A stretch of 7,638 nt of DNA. Origin: Clostridia bacterium (lineage in GTDB: Bacteria > Bacillota > Clostridia > Oscillospirales > UBA644). Below are positions 1 to 5,643 of this stretch, piece by piece (within the stretch, counting starts at the first letter, position 1; the number at the start of each line of letters is the position of its first letter). The stretch covers positions 1 through 7,638 of the forward strand of contig JAFPBP010000261.1 in NCBI GenBank assembly GCA_017424085.1, read 5' to 3'. The notes beneath the pieces are model-generated. The model was not told the origin of the DNA and did no database searches. It saw nothing but the letters and a program-made list of their open reading frames with translations. The position numbers and the translations under genes are program-made.

Positions 1-275
1 AGCTGTGCCGCTCGGTCCACGCGGAGGCAAACGCCATCATCGCCGTCTCGCGGGACGAAATGATCGGCGCAACCCTCTATATGGTCTGCCGCGATCCCCA
101 TACGGGCGAGGTCGTCCCCGGGACCAACTCCTGCTCCATGTGCAAGCGCCTGATCATCAACGCGGGCATCTCCACCGTCATCATCCGAGACACCAACGAC
201 GAATACCGCGTCATTGACGTCCAGTCCGAATGGGTGGAGAACGATACCTCCCTGGACCTGCATTCCGGTTATTGA
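1..275 (+). CDS. Cytidine/deoxycytidylate deaminase family protein, 3' part only
   Basis: This is the C-terminal 90 or so residues of a zinc-dependent deaminase; the 5' end lies outside the window. The first full codon is at position 3 and the reading frame is open to the TGA at 273-275. The sequence shows HAEANAI (codons from 18), the zinc-ligand and catalytic-glutamate motif of the CMP/dCMP deaminase fold. It also shows SCSMCKRLIINAGI (from about 129), which supplies the two cysteine zinc ligands. The family usually has PCxxC; here the first position is Ser. Such enzymes hydrolyse the amino group of cytosine nucleosides or nucleotides in the cytosol, feeding pyrimidine salvage or dUMP supply. 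Some relatives are ComEB-like and have no firm substrate, so the exact substrate is not assigned. A hairpin terminator follows directly, so this gene ends its transcription unit. An internal ATG at 60 lies after the HAE motif and is not a real start. Confidence 0.87.
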   Translation, partial: LCRSVHAEANAIIAVSRDEMIGATLYMVCRDPHTGEVVPGTNSCSMCKRLIINAGISTVIIRDTNDEYRVIDVQSEWVENDTSLDLHSGY

Positions 276-300
276 GCGTAATTTTTTTCTTGATATCCTG

Positions 301-338
301 CCCTCCGCTCGGACTGTCCCGTGCGGAGGGCTTGTTTT
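301..338 (+). terminator. Intrinsic terminator after the deaminase gene
   Basis: CCCTCCGC (301-308) pairs perfectly with GCGGAGGG (323-330) across a 14-base loop and is followed by CTTGTTTT. The loop is long and the T-run is interrupted, so termination may be incomplete. It is placed 25 bases after the deaminase stop. Confidence 0.7.
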
Positions 339-352
339 ATGCGGAGATCGCC

Positions 353-364
353 TCGGAATTCCGA
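353..364. repeat. 12-base perfect palindrome upstream of the first binding-protein promoter
   Basis: TCGGAATTCCGA is a perfect palindrome about 60 bases upstream of the -35 box at 425. It could be a regulator site, but the corresponding stretch upstream of the second copy (2140-2160) does not keep it, so it may be chance. Confidence 0.3.
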
Positions 365-377
365 CGAACGAAGGGGG

Positions 378-412
378 AAATCCTGCTGAGTTGTGGATTA
401 TATATGAATTTT
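378..412 (+). promoter_or_regulatory. Conserved block upstream of promoter 1
   Basis: This 35-base block is identical to 2165-2199 at 31 of 35 positions. Its core, CTGAGTTGTGG (386-396), is followed by an AT-rich stretch ending ATGAATTTT. It ends 12 bases before the -35 box in both copies. The AT-rich half is roughly where an UP element for RNA polymerase alpha would lie, while the core may be an activator or repressor site. The regulator is unknown. Confidence 0.5.
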
Positions 413-424
413 AAGCAAAAACCC

Positions 425-453
425 TTGACATGGAAGCAAAATCACGATAAAAT
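425..453 (+). promoter_or_regulatory. SigA-type promoter for binding protein 1
   Basis: TTGACA (425-430) is a perfect -35 box. A 17-base spacer leads to TAAAAT (448-453) as the -10 box. Transcription should start near 460, giving a leader of about 40 bases before the ATG at 502. Confidence 0.8.
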
Positions 454-463
454 ATTGATACTG

Positions 464-474
464 GGTTTATAACC
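464..474 (+). promoter_or_regulatory. Short 5'-leader hairpin, unit 1
   Basis: GGTT (464-467) and AACC (471-474) can pair around a TAT loop very near the predicted mRNA 5' end. Only four base pairs form, so it is weak alone. The interest is that unit 2 has a longer hairpin at the matching place (2252-2266) with different bases. Confidence 0.3.
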
Positions 475-501
475 AAAATATTACGAAAGAGGTAAAACAC
501 A

Positions 502-2007
502 ATGACACTCGCAAAAAGACTGTTTTCCCTGGCACTCGCATTGTTGATGGTCTTTGCATTGGTTGCTTGTAACGACGATCCTGTGGACACCAATACCGGT
601 TCTCAGGGCGGCCCCAACACCGATACCAATTCCAACAACACCTCCTCGGATGACGTAGAATTCGATCCCGGTCCCCGTCCTTATGACGAGACCAAGGGCA
701 AGACCTTCTACCTCATTCAGCATCAGGCTCCCGAGACTCCCTTCAAGTATTCTCAGGACTCTCTGATGGGCGAAAAGGTTGCTGAACGCATCGATGAGAT
801 CGAAGCCGCTTACGGCGTGACCATTGAATTCGTTCAGGTTGCTTACAGCGATGCCTTCGCTACCACCATGCAGCAGATGGAGGTTACCGGCGCCGGCGGC
901 GATCTGGTATTCTCCGACAACGACTCCAAGCTGAGACTGGCTCTCGGTACCGGCGGAGACACTTCTCTGATGGTTGATATGCTGACCGTTGACCATATCA
1001 TCAACTTCTGGGATATGGAAAAGTGGGGCAATATCATTTCCCGCGAAACCATGATGGCAGGCGGTACCTTCTACGGCGTTGCTCCCAACCTGTGGATCGA
1101 CCGTACCCCCCTTCCCTTCTACCTGCTGGTTTACAACCGCGATATGCTGAAGACCTTTGAGGCGATCGATCCTCAGGAAGCATGGGAAAAGAAGCAGTGG
1201 GACCGTGACGTCATGCTGGAATCCATCACCTCCGTTTACGATGATTCCACCGGCACCACCATCTACGGTATTGCCGCTCAGGGCGGTCACATGACCCGTG
1301 CCACCATCCTCTCCACCGGCGCTCAGCTGGTCAACATTGATAAGATCAATGAAGACGGCTCCGTGGAATGGCATAACGGCATCAACAATGCAGACGTGGT
1401 GGAAGCCCTCCAGTGGCTGAAGACCTCCTATCAGGACAACACCAAGTACTTCAACAACCTTTGGTCCTCCAGCGCTTGGGTCCATCATACTCCCCTTCTG
1501 AACAGTGAGGCTGCTTACTGCATGACCCGTCCCGACGTTCTGTTCAACACCATCGTGGTTGAAGCTGACTTCGATTTCGGTCTGGCTCTGTGGGCAGGCG
1601 CTGAAGCCAACCAGATGACCGGTTACTACGAGAACAGCTCCGGTATTACCATCCCCGTCTTTGCCAACAAGATCGAGCATTCCGCATTCATTATGTGGGA
1701 TATGTTCGAGGGTCTGAACGGCGTTGAGGATTACGATGGCCTGATTGCTTACTACCGCAACACCTACTTCAACTCCGATCTGGACGTTACCTACCTGCTG
1801 CGTGACGGCGCGACCCTCATGTACTGCTACTGGCCCAACGGTCTGGATGCGGTTTGGTCCAATATGGCGAACAACCTGCTTGCAGGTGCTACCGTTAAGG
1901 GCGTTGTTGATAAGTACGCAGGCTCTGTTGATACTCTGATCGAAGAGCACGTGGTTCCCAACACCGTCGCCATCGAGAAGTATCGTGCCGAAGGCTTCTT
2001 CGATTGA
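502..2007 (+). CDS. Extracellular solute-binding lipoprotein, copy 1 (ABC transporter, probably family 1)
   Basis: This 501-residue protein begins with a lipoprotein signal peptide: MTLAKR, a hydrophobic core, then lipobox LVAC with lipidated Cys23. A hydrophilic Asn/Asp/Thr/Ser-rich tether follows (about 24-62), then the mature binding domain. Stretches such as FYGVAPNLW (about 190-198), YNRDMLKTFEAIDPQEAWEK (about 211-230) and WDRDVMLESI resemble carbohydrate-type family 1 solute-binding proteins, so it likely captures a sugar or similar solute for an ABC importer. The ligand is not known. The start is fixed by AGAGG at 488-492, nine bases before the ATG. It has its own promoter and terminator, so it is monocistronic, and no permease or ATPase gene is nearby. 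Codon use is narrow (GGC/GGT, GCT, GTT, ACC, CTG), suggesting high expression. The family assignment is from motif resemblance by eye. Confidence 0.85.
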   Translation: MTLAKRLFSLALALLMVFALVACNDDPVDTNTGSQGGPNTDTNSNNTSSDDVEFDPGPRPYDETKGKTFYLIQHQAPETPFKYSQDSLMGEKVAERIDEIEAAYGVTIEFVQVAYSDAFATTMQQMEVTGAGGDLVFSDNDSKLRLALGTGGDTSLMVDMLTVDHIINFWDMEKWGNIISRETMMAGGTFYGVAPNLWIDRTPLPFYLLVYNRDMLKTFEAIDPQEAWEKKQWDRDVMLESITSVYDDSTGTTIYGIAAQGGHMTRATILSTGAQLVNIDKINEDGSVEWHNGINNADVVEALQWLKTSYQDNTKYFNNLWSSSAWVHHTPLLNSEAAYCMTRPDVLFNTIVVEADFDFGLALWAGAEANQMTGYYENSSGITIPVFANKIEHSAFIMWDMFEGLNGVEDYDGLIAYYRNTYFNSDLDVTYLLRDGATLMYCYWPNGLDAVWSNMANNLLAGATVKGVVDKYAGSVDTLIEEHVVPNTVAIEKYRAEGFFD

Positions 2008-2016
2008 TTCGATTGA
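1999..2016 (+). repeat. In-frame tandem repeat duplicating the stop codon, copy 1
   Basis: TTCGATTGA occurs twice back to back. In the coding frame it reads Phe-Asp-stop, Phe-Asp-stop, so a second in-frame TGA (2014-2016) lies three codons after the first. The same arrangement follows copy 2. Confidence 0.75.
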
Positions 2017-2031
2017 ACTGAATTTCCTTTG

Positions 2032-2067
2032 CTCAGAGGCGCATTCGTGCGTCTCTGAGTTTTTTTT
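2032..2067 (+). terminator. Intrinsic terminator of binding protein 1
   Basis: A 12-base-pair stem (2032-2043 with 2048-2059) closes on a TTCG tetraloop and is followed by eight T residues (2060-2067). One pair is G·U; the other eleven are Watson-Crick. UUCG loops are exceptionally stable, so this should be a strong terminator. Confidence 0.96.
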
Positions 2068-2092
2068 GAGGTTTGTTTTCGATGGGTGAACT

Positions 2093-2129
2093 CTTTCCGC
2101 CCCGGCACGGAGAATGCCGAGACGGAAGG
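2093..2129. other. Imperfect hairpin between the two units
   Basis: An inner stem CGGCA/TGCCG (2103-2107 with 2115-2119) is stacked, across a three-by-three internal loop, on an outer stem TTCCG/CGGAA (2095-2099 with 2123-2127). There is no T-run after it, so it is not a terminator. It lies upstream of promoter 2 and may be a relic of the duplicated flank. No function is claimed. Confidence 0.3.
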
Positions 2130-2164
2130 CTCGTGCTCCGCGGGAATCGACTCAAAAAAAAGGA

Positions 2165-2199
2165 AAATTCTTCTGAGTTGTGGTTTTTATATGAATTTT
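2165..2199 (+). promoter_or_regulatory. Conserved block upstream of promoter 2
   Basis: This matches 378-412 at 31 of 35 positions, including the core CTGAGTTGTGG (2173-2183) and the end ATGAATTTT (2191-2199). The 12 bases between it and the -35 box are hardly conserved in sequence but are equal in length, which suggests that its position relative to RNA polymerase matters. Confidence 0.5.
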
Positions 2200-2211
2200 C
2201 GGGAAGAGACC

Positions 2212-2240
2212 TTGACAAACGGCAAAAAAACAAGTACAAT
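2212..2240 (+). promoter_or_regulatory. SigA-type promoter for binding protein 2
   Basis: TTGACA (2212-2217), a 17-base A-rich spacer and TACAAT (2235-2240). The start site is predicted near 2247, with a leader of about 47 bases. Confidence 0.82.
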
Positions 2241-2251
2241 GGAAACACCAA

Positions 2252-2266
2252 GGTTGCTCTGCAGCC
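2252..2266 (+). promoter_or_regulatory. Short 5'-leader hairpin, unit 2
   Basis: GGTTGC (2252-2257) pairs with GCAGCC (2261-2266) around a TCT loop, six pairs with one G·U. It is followed directly by the A-rich stretch and the AGAGG ribosome binding site, as in unit 1. A 5'-terminal stem can protect mRNA from decay; that role is inferred here. Confidence 0.38.
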
Positions 2267-2293
2267 AAAAATATTATGAAAGAGGTAGAAACA

Positions 2294-3808
2294 ATGAAAC
2301 TCGCAAAAAGACTGCTTTCCTTGACGATTGCTCTGTTGATGGTCTTCGCGTTGGTTGCTTGTAACGACGATCCTGTGGTCACCGATACCGGTTCTCAGGG
2401 CGGCCCCACCACCGATACCAACTCCAACAACACGTCTTCGGAAGAAGTAGAGTTCGATCCCGGTGAACGTCCCTACGACAAGACCAAGGGTAAGACCTTC
2501 TACGTAATTCAGCATCAGGCTCCCGAGACTCCCTTTAAGTATTCTCAGGACTCTCTGATGGGTGAAAAGGTTGCTGAACGCATCGACGAGATCGAAGCCG
2601 CTTACGGCGTGACCTTCGAATTCGTTCAGGTTGCTTACAGTGACGCTTTCGCTACCACCATGCAGCAGATGGAAGTTACCGGCGCAGGCGGTGATATCGT
2701 CTTCTCCGATAACAACGCTAAGCTGAGACTGGCTCTCGGTACCGGCGGCGAAACCTCTCTGATGGTTGACCTGCTGACCGTTGACCACATCCTGAACTTC
2801 TGGGATATGGAAAAATGGGGCAACATCACTGCTCGTGAAACCATGATGGCAGGCGGTACCTTCTACGGCGTTACCCCCGCTCTCTGGATCGACTGCACCC
2901 CCCTCTCCTTCTACGTCATGATCTACAACCGTGACATGCTGAAGACCTTTGAGGCTATTGATCCTCAGGAAGCTTGGGAGAAGAAGGAATGGGATCGTGA
3001 CGTTATGCTCGAATCCATCACCTCCGTTTACGATGATTCCACCGGCGTTAAGATCTACGGTATTGAATTCGGTCAGGTTCATATCACCCGTGCTACCATT
3101 CTGTCCACCGGTTGCCAGCTGGCTAACATCGACAAGATCAATGCCGACGGTACTGTTGAATGGCACAACGGTTGGGATTCTGCCGACGTTATCGAAGCTC
3201 TTCAGTGGCTGAAGACCTCCTACAACGATAACACCAAGTACTTCAACGGCGGTAAGTTCAACACCGATCTGGGTTGGAACTCTTACCAGGCTGTTCTGGA
3301 CGGCTATGCAGCTTACGCTCTGACCAGACCTCTCGGTCTGTTCGGCAACGTTGTTGTTGAAGCTGACTTTGACTTCGGTCTGACCACTTGGGCAGGCTCC
3401 GAGGCTAACATCCTGTCCGGTTACTACGAGAACTGCTACTCTGTTACCATTCCCGTATTCACCGGCATGGGCATTGAGAACACCGCATTCATCATGTGGG
3501 ATCTGTTTGAAGGTATGAACGGCATCGAGTCCTACAACGACCTGATTGCTTACTACCGCAACACCTACTTCACCTCCGATCAGGACGTTGAACACCTCCT
3601 GCGTGACGGTGCTACCCTCATGTACTCCTACTGGCCCAACGGTATTGACAACGTAATCAACAACATGACCGCTAACCTGATGGCTTCCGCTACGGTTCAG
3701 GGTCTGGTTGAGAAGTACGTTCACTCTCAGGATACCGCTATTGAAGAACACATCGTTCCCAATAAGGTTGCTCTTGAGAAGTATCGTTCCGAAGGCTTCT
3801 TCGATTGA
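2294..3808 (+). CDS. Extracellular solute-binding lipoprotein, copy 2 (ABC transporter, probably family 1)
   Basis: This 504-residue paralogue of the preceding gene has signal peptide MKLAKRLLSL, a hydrophobic core, lipobox LVAC with Cys23, the same Asn/Thr/Ser-rich tether, and the same family 1-like motifs (FYGVTPALW, YNRDMLKTF, DPQEAWEKKEWDRD). By hand alignment it is about 88% identical to copy 1 over residues 1-250, about 75% over 251-318, about one third over 319-356, and about 70% from there to the end. It probably binds a different or related ligand. An ATG at 2276 would add six residues, but it lies within the ribosome-binding region (AGAGG at 2281-2285) and is ACG at the matching place in copy 1, so 2294 is the better start. 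It has its own promoter and terminator and no adjacent permease or ATPase gene. Codon use is even more biased to GCT, GTT and GGT than in copy 1. Confidence 0.85.
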   Translation: MKLAKRLLSLTIALLMVFALVACNDDPVVTDTGSQGGPTTDTNSNNTSSEEVEFDPGERPYDKTKGKTFYVIQHQAPETPFKYSQDSLMGEKVAERIDEIEAAYGVTFEFVQVAYSDAFATTMQQMEVTGAGGDIVFSDNNAKLRLALGTGGETSLMVDLLTVDHILNFWDMEKWGNITARETMMAGGTFYGVTPALWIDCTPLSFYVMIYNRDMLKTFEAIDPQEAWEKKEWDRDVMLESITSVYDDSTGVKIYGIEFGQVHITRATILSTGCQLANIDKINADGTVEWHNGWDSADVIEALQWLKTSYNDNTKYFNGGKFNTDLGWNSYQAVLDGYAAYALTRPLGLFGNVVVEADFDFGLTTWAGSEANILSGYYENCYSVTIPVFTGMGIENTAFIMWDLFEGMNGIESYNDLIAYYRNTYFTSDQDVEHLLRDGATLMYSYWPNGIDNVINNMTANLMASATVQGLVEKYVHSQDTAIEEHIVPNKVALEKYRSEGFFD

Positions 3809-3817
3809 TTCGATTGA
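3800..3817 (+). repeat. In-frame tandem repeat duplicating the stop codon, copy 2
   Basis: TTCGATTGA is doubled exactly as after copy 1, giving a second in-frame TGA at 3815-3817. Its retention in both units shows that it predates the duplication or has been kept since. Confidence 0.75.
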
Positions 3818-3832
3818 ATTGAATTTCTCTTG

Positions 3833-3866
3833 CTCAGAGACGCATTCGTGCGTCTCTGAGTTTTTT
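3833..3866 (+). terminator. Intrinsic terminator of binding protein 2
   Basis: A perfect 12-base-pair stem, CTCAGAGACGCA (3833-3844) with its complement (3849-3860), closes on TTCG and is followed by six T residues. It differs from the unit 1 stem-loop by one base, which turns the G·U pair into A-U. Only nine bases separate the T-run from the next -35 box. Confidence 0.97.
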
Positions 3867-3875
3867 GTTTCCCTC

Positions 3876-3904
3876 TTGACAATTTCATGAAAACATAGTA
3901 TAAT
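3876..3904 (+). promoter_or_regulatory. Consensus SigA promoter for the transporter-birA-lipoprotein operon
   Basis: TTGACA (3876-3881), a 17-base spacer and TATAAT (3899-3904) match the full consensus. The start site is predicted near 3911, with a leader of about 26 bases. It lacks the conserved upstream block of the binding-protein promoters. No other promoter is evident before 6810. Confidence 0.9.
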
Positions 3905-3936
3905 AATCGGTATAACGAACGGATGGAGACGGCAGT

Positions 3937-4815
3937 ATGAAAATTCAATGGAAGCAAAATACCTTTGCCCTGCTTGCGGCGATGATCTGGGGGACGGCGT
4001 TCGTCGCCCAGTCGGTCAGCTCCGATGCCGTGGAGCCCTTCACCTTCAACGCATCGCGGTCGTGGGTCTCGGTTGCCGTGCTGGGGGCGTTTCTTCTGCT
4101 TCGCCGTCTGTTGGGGAAAGCCCCCAAGGGATATGATTTCAAGCAGCTTTTGCTGGGGGGAGCCGTCTGCGGCACCTTTTTGTGCATCGCCGCAAACCTG
4201 CAGCAGGCGGGCATCGGTGAAAACGGCGCGGGAAAATCGGGCTTCATCACAGCCCTGTATATCGTCCTTGTTCCCGTTTTGGGCTTGGCTCTGAAGCGGA
4301 AAGCCCCCTTTACCGTGTGGATCGCCGTTGTCATCGCCGTGGCGGGGTTGTATTGCCTGTGTGTCACGGGGGCATTTACTGTCTCTGCAGGGGACTTTTA
4401 TCTGTTGCTCTGCGCCTTGATGTTCGCCTGCCAGATTCTGGCGGTGGATTATTTTTCCGAAAAAACCGACGGGGTCGCCCTGTCCTTCGCTCAATTTTTA
4501 ACGGTGGCGATCCTGTCCACCGTCCTCACGGCAGTCTTTGATACTCCCGATCCCCAAGCCATCCTTTCCTGCGCCCTGCCCATTCTCTACGTGGGAATCT
4601 TTTCGGGCGGCGTGGCGTATACCCTGCAGATTCTGGCGCAGAAGGGGTCCAACCCCACGGTGGTGGCGCTGATCATGTCGCTGGAGGCGTTTTTCAGCGT
4701 GGTTGCGGGGGCGCTGGTGCTGCAGGAGGTTCTCACGGTGCGGGAATACGTGGGATGCCTTCTGATGCTGGTCGCCGTCGCCGTGGCGCAGGTGCCCGTA
4801 AAGCAAAAGGTCTGA
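3937..4815 (+). CDS. EamA/DMT-superfamily transporter, ten membrane helices
   Basis: This 292-residue membrane protein has the usual length and form of drug/metabolite transporters. About ten hydrophobic segments can be placed, near residues 9-27, 43-60, 70-90, 101-119, 125-143, 152-172, 180-200, 213-234, 239-262 and 269-287. They form two EamA repeats. Typical motifs are AAMIWGTAFVAQ at the start of repeat 1, SGFITALYIVLVPVLG in the fourth helix, and SLEAFFSVVAGALVLQE near the end of repeat 2. Members export or import amino acids, metabolites or vitamins; the substrate cannot be read from sequence. The start is supported by TGGAG (3924-3928) eight bases before the ATG. The gene is first in a probable operon, 32 bases before birA. 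One DMT-superfamily member, E. coli YigM, takes up biotin, so the birA neighbour makes biotin a possible but unproven substrate. Confidence 0.92.
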   Translation: MKIQWKQNTFALLAAMIWGTAFVAQSVSSDAVEPFTFNASRSWVSVAVLGAFLLLRRLLGKAPKGYDFKQLLLGGAVCGTFLCIAANLQQAGIGENGAGKSGFITALYIVLVPVLGLALKRKAPFTVWIAVVIAVAGLYCLCVTGAFTVSAGDFYLLLCALMFACQILAVDYFSEKTDGVALSFAQFLTVAILSTVLTAVFDTPDPQAILSCALPILYVGIFSGGVAYTLQILAQKGSNPTVVALIMSLEAFFSVVAGALVLQEVLTVREYVGCLLMLVAVAVAQVPVKQKV

Positions 4816-4847
4816 TTTTTGAATAAAAACGAAAGGGGAGAGGTCCC

Positions 4848-5642
4848 GTGAAGGAAATATTTGATTCCGCCTCCGTGGCGGCTCTGTTGCCGCGGGAGAT
4901 CCCCTATCGGATCACGGTCTGCGATCAGTCCCCCTCCACCAACAGTCAGGTGAAGGCATTGGCGGAGGCGGGCGAGGATGCGGGCTACGTTTTGATCGCC
5001 AAGCGGCAGACCGCAGGGCGGGGGCGCTTGGGACGCACCTTCTATTCCCCCGAGGGCACGGGCTTGTATCTTTCGGTTCTCCTGCATCCCGATCCTGCCT
5101 GCCCCTTCCCCTTGACCGTCACCGCCGCCGTTGCGGGGGTGCGCGCCGTGGAATCGGTCTGCGGCGTTTCTTTGCAGATCAAATGGGTCAACGATCTTTA
5201 TCTGGAGGGGAAAAAGGTTTGCGGCATTCTTGCCGAGGGGGCGTACGATCCCCAAGGACGGCTCTCCTACGCCGTTTGCGGCATCGGGTTCAACCTCCGC
5301 ACCCCCGAGGGCGGATTCCCCGAGGAGTTGAAGGAGATTGCGGGTGCTCTGTGCGACGGGTGCGACGACGACCTTCGCCCTGCCCTTGCCGCAGCGTTTT
5401 TGCGGGAATTTTACGCCGCATCCCACGAGGATCCCGCCTCGGTCATTGATTTTTATCGCCGCCGCTCGTTGTTGTTGGGCAAGTGGATCACCTCCCCCAA
5501 CGGCGCCTTCGAGGGGTCTGCGTTGGTGGAGGCGGTGGACGATCTGGGACGGCTGGTGATCGGTTTTTCCGACGGGTCGAAGCAAGTCTTGTTTGGCGGA
5601 GAGGTCAGCGTACGGCAGGACCTCCGCAGAAGGGAAGAATAA
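4848..5642 (+). CDS. birA: Biotin--[acetyl-CoA-carboxylase] ligase, catalytic type without HTH domain
   Basis: This 264-residue enzyme activates biotin with ATP to biotinyl-5'-AMP and attaches it to a lysine of biotin-carrier proteins such as the acetyl-CoA carboxylase subunit AccB. It shows SPSTN (28-32), the biotinyl-AMP loop GRGRLGR (57-63), KWVND (112-116, where many homologues have KWPND), GKKVCGIL (121-128) with the conserved lysine, and GIGFNL (145-150). A small C-terminal domain ends with GEVSVR (251-256). The catalytic domain begins near residue 20, so the N-terminal winged helix of the E. coli and B. subtilis BirA repressors is absent; this form should not itself bind an operator. 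The start codon is GTG, preceded by GGGGAG ending at 4840. The next gene starts one base after the TAA, implying translational coupling. Confidence 0.95.
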   Translation: MKEIFDSASVAALLPREIPYRITVCDQSPSTNSQVKALAEAGEDAGYVLIAKRQTAGRGRLGRTFYSPEGTGLYLSVLLHPDPACPFPLTVTAAVAGVRAVESVCGVSLQIKWVNDLYLEGKKVCGILAEGAYDPQGRLSYAVCGIGFNLRTPEGGFPEELKEIAGALCDGCDDDLRPALAAAFLREFYAASHEDPASVIDFYRRRSLLLGKWITSPNGAFEGSALVEAVDDLGRLVIGFSDGSKQVLFGGEVSVRQDLRRREE

Positions 5643-5643
5643 T

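Larger units (their letters stand above)
378..3866 (+). repeat. Tandem duplication of a whole binding-protein transcription unit
   Basis: Unit 1 (378-2067) and unit 2 (2165-3866) each contain, in the same order, an upstream block, a promoter, a lipoprotein gene and a terminator. From the upstream block to the -35 box the two copies are collinear with a constant offset of 1787 bases. Ribosome-binding-site regions and terminators are nearly identical. The coding regions are about 76% identical in protein, so the duplication is old or under diversifying change. No insertion sequence or other mobile-element signal borders the units. Confidence 0.85.

Noticed and set aside
379..399. Inverted repeat AATCC/GGATT around the conserved upstream core in unit 1
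   Set aside because: The matching bases in unit 2 do not keep the pairing, so the symmetry is probably chance even though the core itself is conserved.
214..472. Small + strand frames crossing the deaminase end and the intergenic region
   Set aside because: They run through a terminator and the promoter of the next gene, lack ribosome binding sites and have no recognisable features.
481..1950. 489-codon open frame on the - strand opposite binding protein 1
   Set aside because: The sense frame has a lipoprotein signal, lipobox, promoter, ribosome binding site and terminator. The antisense frame is open because the sense gene's codon bias avoids triplets that give reverse stops; its product has no recognisable domain.
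2276..2293. Upstream ATG adding six residues to binding protein 2
   Set aside because: It overlaps the ribosome-binding region, has no site of its own, is ACG in copy 1, and would put two acidic residues into the signal peptide start.
2033..3751. 572-codon open frame on the - strand opposite binding protein 2
   Set aside because: Same cause as above. Its likeness to the other antisense frame follows from the similarity of the sense genes, and it runs through non-coding upstream DNA and the unit 1 terminator.
5593..5643. Upstream ATG extending the LivK-like protein by 17 residues
   Set aside because: It lies inside birA, has no good ribosome binding site and would bury a clear signal peptide.
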